From: Diacronema lutheri
Lineage: Eukaryota; Haptophyta; Pavlovophyceae; Pavlovales; Pavlovaceae
Direction: 5' to 3'
Length of the DNA: 64,000 nucleotides
NCBI GenBank assembly: GCA_019448385.1
Contig: JAGTXO010000044.1
Coordinates: forward strand, 186,001 to 250,000
Position 1 is the stretch's first letter. Every line of letters starts with the position of its first letter. The position numbers and the translations under genes are program-made. The notes beneath the pieces were generated by a model. It was not told where the DNA came from, searched no databases, and was given only the letters and a program-made list of their open reading frames with translations. Shown here in pieces: positions 61,295 through 64,000 of the stretch.

Positions 61295-64000
61295 TCAATC
61301 GCTCCATCCTTGTCCAGACGTGCGCGTGCCCACGCGTTGCGCATGGCGCAGCAAGACGCCTGCAAACTGGCCGCGCGGCGACGAGCGCGGGACCAAGTCG
61401 TGGGTGAGCGCGCCCCCCAGGCTGACGTCCTCTACCGGCTCGGCGTTGGCATACGCCCACATCGGCGGCGCGGCGCGCGTGCGCCGCGTGCTCAGTCGAC
61501 GGAGGATGAGCACGTCCGCCGCGTCGCTCGGCTGCGAGATGACAAATTTGTCGAGGTGCAGCAGGACCTGCAGCTTGACGAGCGCGAGGCGCTGGCAGCG
61601 CGGCGACGCCTCGTCGAGCGAGCACTCCGCCTCCCACGCGCCCGGGAAGTAGGAGCGCATCGAGAAGACGTCGCGCCGCCTGCGCCAGTGGCGGCGCAGT
61701 GACGCGTAACACTCCTCATCGTCACACGCGAGGAAGTAGCGCAAGCTGAGGCCGCGCGCGATCGTCGGGCCCGTCACGTTGTCGAGCATCGCAAAGACGT
61801 GGTCCGTCGGCGTGAGCACGTGCGCGCTGCGCGCCGCGGCGCTCACGCTTGCGCGGCGATGGCGGGCGTGGGAGTGCATGCCGACGTGCACGCCCACACT
61901 GCCGCGCAGCCGCGCGATCTTGACGATGTGGTAACTGATCGCTGAAACGTCGGCGACGCGCGGGTGCAGCCACTCGAGCGCGCACCCCAGCTCGCGCGCC
62001 GAGAGCCCCACGCCCTCCGCCTTGGCCATCCTGCGCGTGCGCACGTAGAGCGACAAGCCCGAGTGCACGTGCTGCGCCGAGATGAGCAGCGTGCGTCGCG
62101 CGGAGCCGCCCGTTGCGCCGTCAGCGTAGTCGACCCAACGGCTGCTCTCACGTCCGGCGGGCGGGTGGTCGAGGACGAGCATCGAGCTGTTGCGGACGAA
62201 GAGCTCGTCAAAGCTGCCGCCGCACTCTGCCGTCCGCTCCCAGACGACGGCAAACGAGAAGCCGAGCTTGGCCGCAAGCGCCCACGCGGCCGCGAGCGCG
62301 AGCTGCCGCTGCGAGAGGTCGCCGAGCACGTGGGCGAGGAACATTGGTGCGCCCTTGCGCGCGAGCAGCAGCGCCTGCTGCCACTCGCGCAGCTGCCGGC
62401 TCTCGCTCCAGCAGCCTCCGTTCACTGAGTCATCCACGTCCGACTCGAAGCCGGGCACAACGGGCGGGTCGATGGCGGCACGCCACACAGATGATCCCGC
62501 GCCCGCACTGCCCGCCCCGCCGCTTGGCTCGATGGTGCGCTCATCGGCCATCCGCTGCCCGACGAGGCCCCAGTCGCACGTCGCGTCGAAGCCGCCCGAC
62601 GCGTGCGATGCGGCGAGCAGCGCGACCTCGCACTCGGCGCGCAGCCGGTTGGCGTGCAGCCGCAGGTTCACCTCGCGCTCGTGGGAGGTGGTGTCCGCGC
62701 GGCGCGCGTCGGCGCTGACGCGCGCGGCGGCGACGCGCAGCTGCTTCGGCAGCAGGCGCATCTTGCGCGCGCCGCTCACTGAGTCGAACTTGCCCTGTGT
62801 CGCCTCGCCTGTCCTCCACCAGCGCGTCCACCGCCCGCCTGCGCTGATTGCGCACGGCGCGCCCTTCGCGCCGCACGAGAGCCAGCTTGTCGAGATGCCG
62901 TGCGCGCCGATGCGCTGCGCGAGGTACCGGTCGGCGTGCGGCGCCGTCACGATCCCCTCGGGCATGCCGCGCACGATGTGCCATAGCGAAGTTGGCAGCA
63001 GCACGCCAATCGCGCCGCTCGGCCCCGCGCCGCCGCAGTGCACGCGCGCGGCCTCGTCGACGGAGGCGATCGTGCCGAGCGCGGAGACGGTCGGGACCGT
63101 GGGAATCTCGCACGACGAGACGACGTGCGCCGAGTGCGAGAGGCCGTGCCCGCGCAGCCGCGCGAGCGCCGAGAAGAAGCCCGAAGTGAAACGGCTGTTG
63201 AGCCCAGCGCACAGCACGTGATTCGCGCGTGCGAGACGGATGCCCGCATTGAGCGCGACCGCGTCGAGCGGCGGCAGCTCGCCGCTGTGCGGCCGCAGTG
63301 CGCGCGCGTGCAGCGCGGGCGGAATGCGCACGACACGCACACGCAGCGCGTGCGCACGCGGCCCGTCAATCCACGGCTCGCCATCCGTGTGTGCGCTCGG
63401 CCCGTCCTCGCGCGGCCAGTGCATCACGAGCAGCTCGGCGCGCAGGCCGTGCGTGAAGAGCCCGTCAGCGAGGCCGCGCGCGAGTGAGCGGATCGCGTCC
63501 CACGCCTCCGCCTCGCTCGCGGGCTCTCCGCGCCACGAGGCGGTGAGGCCGGTCAGCCACGACGCGCTCACGACGACCGTGAGCGCCAGCGCACTTGCCT
63601 CGCTCAGCGCGGCGAGGTGGGCGTCAAAGGCGCTGGCGCCGCCGGGCGCGAGCGCAGGCGTCGATGGCGCCGGCACGCGCGCCGTGCCGCGCTGCGCGGC
63701 CGGCTTGCGCACGCGCGCTGTGTCATCAATCGCGTCGAGCCGCTTGCGCAGCTGCGTGAGCCACGCGATGGGGCAGATCCACAGTCCGACTGTCTGCAGC
63801 TGCTCCGACTTTGCGCCGCCATTCTTGTCCGAGAGACAATGCGCGACCATTGACATGCGCAGCTGCTCCTGCTCGTTAATCCCCGAGCAGTTGCGCACGA
63901 CGAGCCGGTCGCTCACGACGAGCAGCCGCACGCGCAACAGCGCGTCGGCCACGTCCGCACGCGCGGGCGCGCCGGCGCGCGCCGTCGTGTCGGCGAGGGG
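61295..64000 (-). CDS. Two-domain glycosyltransferase-like protein (5' end beyond the window)
   Basis: The frame is open to the right edge, giving at least 901 residues of the C-terminal part. The N-terminal half has GT2-like features: DAVALNAGIRLARANHVLCA and FTSGFFSALARLRG. The C-terminal half resembles GDP-fucosyltransferase-type (GT-B) enzymes: FLAHVLGDLSQRQLALAAAW then AAKLGFSFAVVWE with GGSFDELF, SVGVHVGMHSHARHRRAS in the place of the HxR(M)-type motif, LRYFLACDDEECYASLRRHW, and FVISQPSDAADVLIL near the end. Donor and acceptor cannot be told. The hydrophobic N-terminus expected of a Golgi enzyme would be outside the window. It is tail-to-tail with the Fanzor gene. Confidence 0.6.
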   Translation of the reverse strand, partial: PLADTTARAGAPARADVADALLRVRLLVVSDRLVVRNCSGINEQEQLRMSMVAHCLSDKNGGAKSEQLQTVGLWICPIAWLTQLRKRLDAIDDTARVRKPAAQRGTARVPAPSTPALAPGGASAFDAHLAALSEASALALTVVVSASWLTGLTASWRGEPASEAEAWDAIRSLARGLADGLFTHGLRAELLVMHWPREDGPSAHTDGEPWIDGPRAHALRVRVVRIPPALHARALRPHSGELPPLDAVALNAGIRLARANHVLCAGLNSRFTSGFFSALARLRGHGLSHSAHVVSSCEIPTVPTVSALGTIASVDEAARVHCGGAGPSGAIGVLLPTSLWHIVRGMPEGIVTAPHADRYLAQRIGAHGISTSWLSCGAKGAPCAISAGGRWTRWWRTGEATQGKFDSVSGARKMRLLPKQLRVAAARVSADARRADTTSHEREVNLRLHANRLRAECEVALLAASHASGGFDATCDWGLVGQRMADERTIEPSGGAGSAGAGSSVWRAAIDPPVVPGFESDVDDSVNGGCWSESRQLREWQQALLLARKGAPMFLAHVLGDLSQRQLALAAAWALAAKLGFSFAVVWERTAECGGSFDELFVRNSSMLVLDHPPAGRESSRWVDYADGATGGSARRTLLISAQHVHSGLSLYVRTRRMAKAEGVGLSARELGCALEWLHPRVADVSAISYHIVKIARLRGSVGVHVGMHSHARHRRASVSAAARSAHVLTPTDHVFAMLDNVTGPTIARGLSLRYFLACDDEECYASLRRHWRRRRDVFSMRSYFPGAWEAECSLDEASPRCQRLALVKLQVLLHLDKFVISQPSDAADVLILRRLSTRRTRAAPPMWAYANAEPVEDVSLGGALTHDLVPRSSPRGQFAGVLLRHAQRVGTRTSGQGWSD

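Overview
The window is nuclear DNA of a very GC-rich eukaryotic alga. It carries a plastid-type one-helix chlorophyll-binding protein and an HHL1-like plastid protein, both behind signal-peptide-like leaders, next to plainly eukaryotic genes: ribosomal protein eL29, SKA1, GPKOW, FAM32A, NDUFAF1 and a MAP3K-epsilon-type kinase. Genes sit 30-150 bp apart, and introns are short (about 90-165 bp), mostly with a GTGCG donor. One GC-AG intron is visible. This suggests an alga with a red-derived secondary plastid, most likely a haptophyte and perhaps a pavlovophyte; that placement is inference.

Layout. 1-26.4 kb is ordinary compact gene space: a partial unknown gene, a Sel1-EamA fusion transporter, FAM32A, a head-to-head pair of bacterial-type ribosome-hydroxylation enzymes (U32/RlhA-like and RoxA/YcfD-like), an F-box-like protein, a cyclic-nucleotide-binding pseudokinase with an EF-hand, a MAP3K-epsilon homologue, a one-helix LHC-like protein, SKA1, a divergent kinesin and an unknown 309-aa protein. 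26.4-29.35 kb is a transposon nest: perfect 78-bp inverted repeats enclose a 5'-truncated non-LTR reverse transcriptase. 29.4-39.6 kb is gene space again: an LRR-membrane-TIR-like receptor, HHL1-like, NDUFAF1, a three-exon eL29, a LINE 3' remnant, GPKOW and a 967-aa EF-hand-like protein.

39.6-61.3 kb is the exceptional part. It begins with poly-C, small inverted-repeat elements (one with TGTAGGG telomere-like units) and a broken Pif1-type helicase. An apparently whole, spliced giant gene follows (45.4-55.6 kb). It encodes a USP-type deubiquitinase, a Ulp1/C48-like cysteine protease and a YqaJ/lambda-exonuclease-like nuclease. Directly downstream, overlapping it or joined to it by a possible 77-bp intron, lies a chromodomain-bearing Fanzor/TnpB-type RNA-guided nuclease (55.6-60.8 kb) with a RuvC D-E-D set, a Cys-rich finger and an acidic, NLS-ended tail. 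I know of no described system that combines these parts. It looks like a very large Fanzor-bearing mobile element that carries its own proteases and an end-processing exonuclease. No capsid, envelope or polymerase gene was seen in it. The window ends in a two-domain glycosyltransferase-like gene that runs off the right edge.
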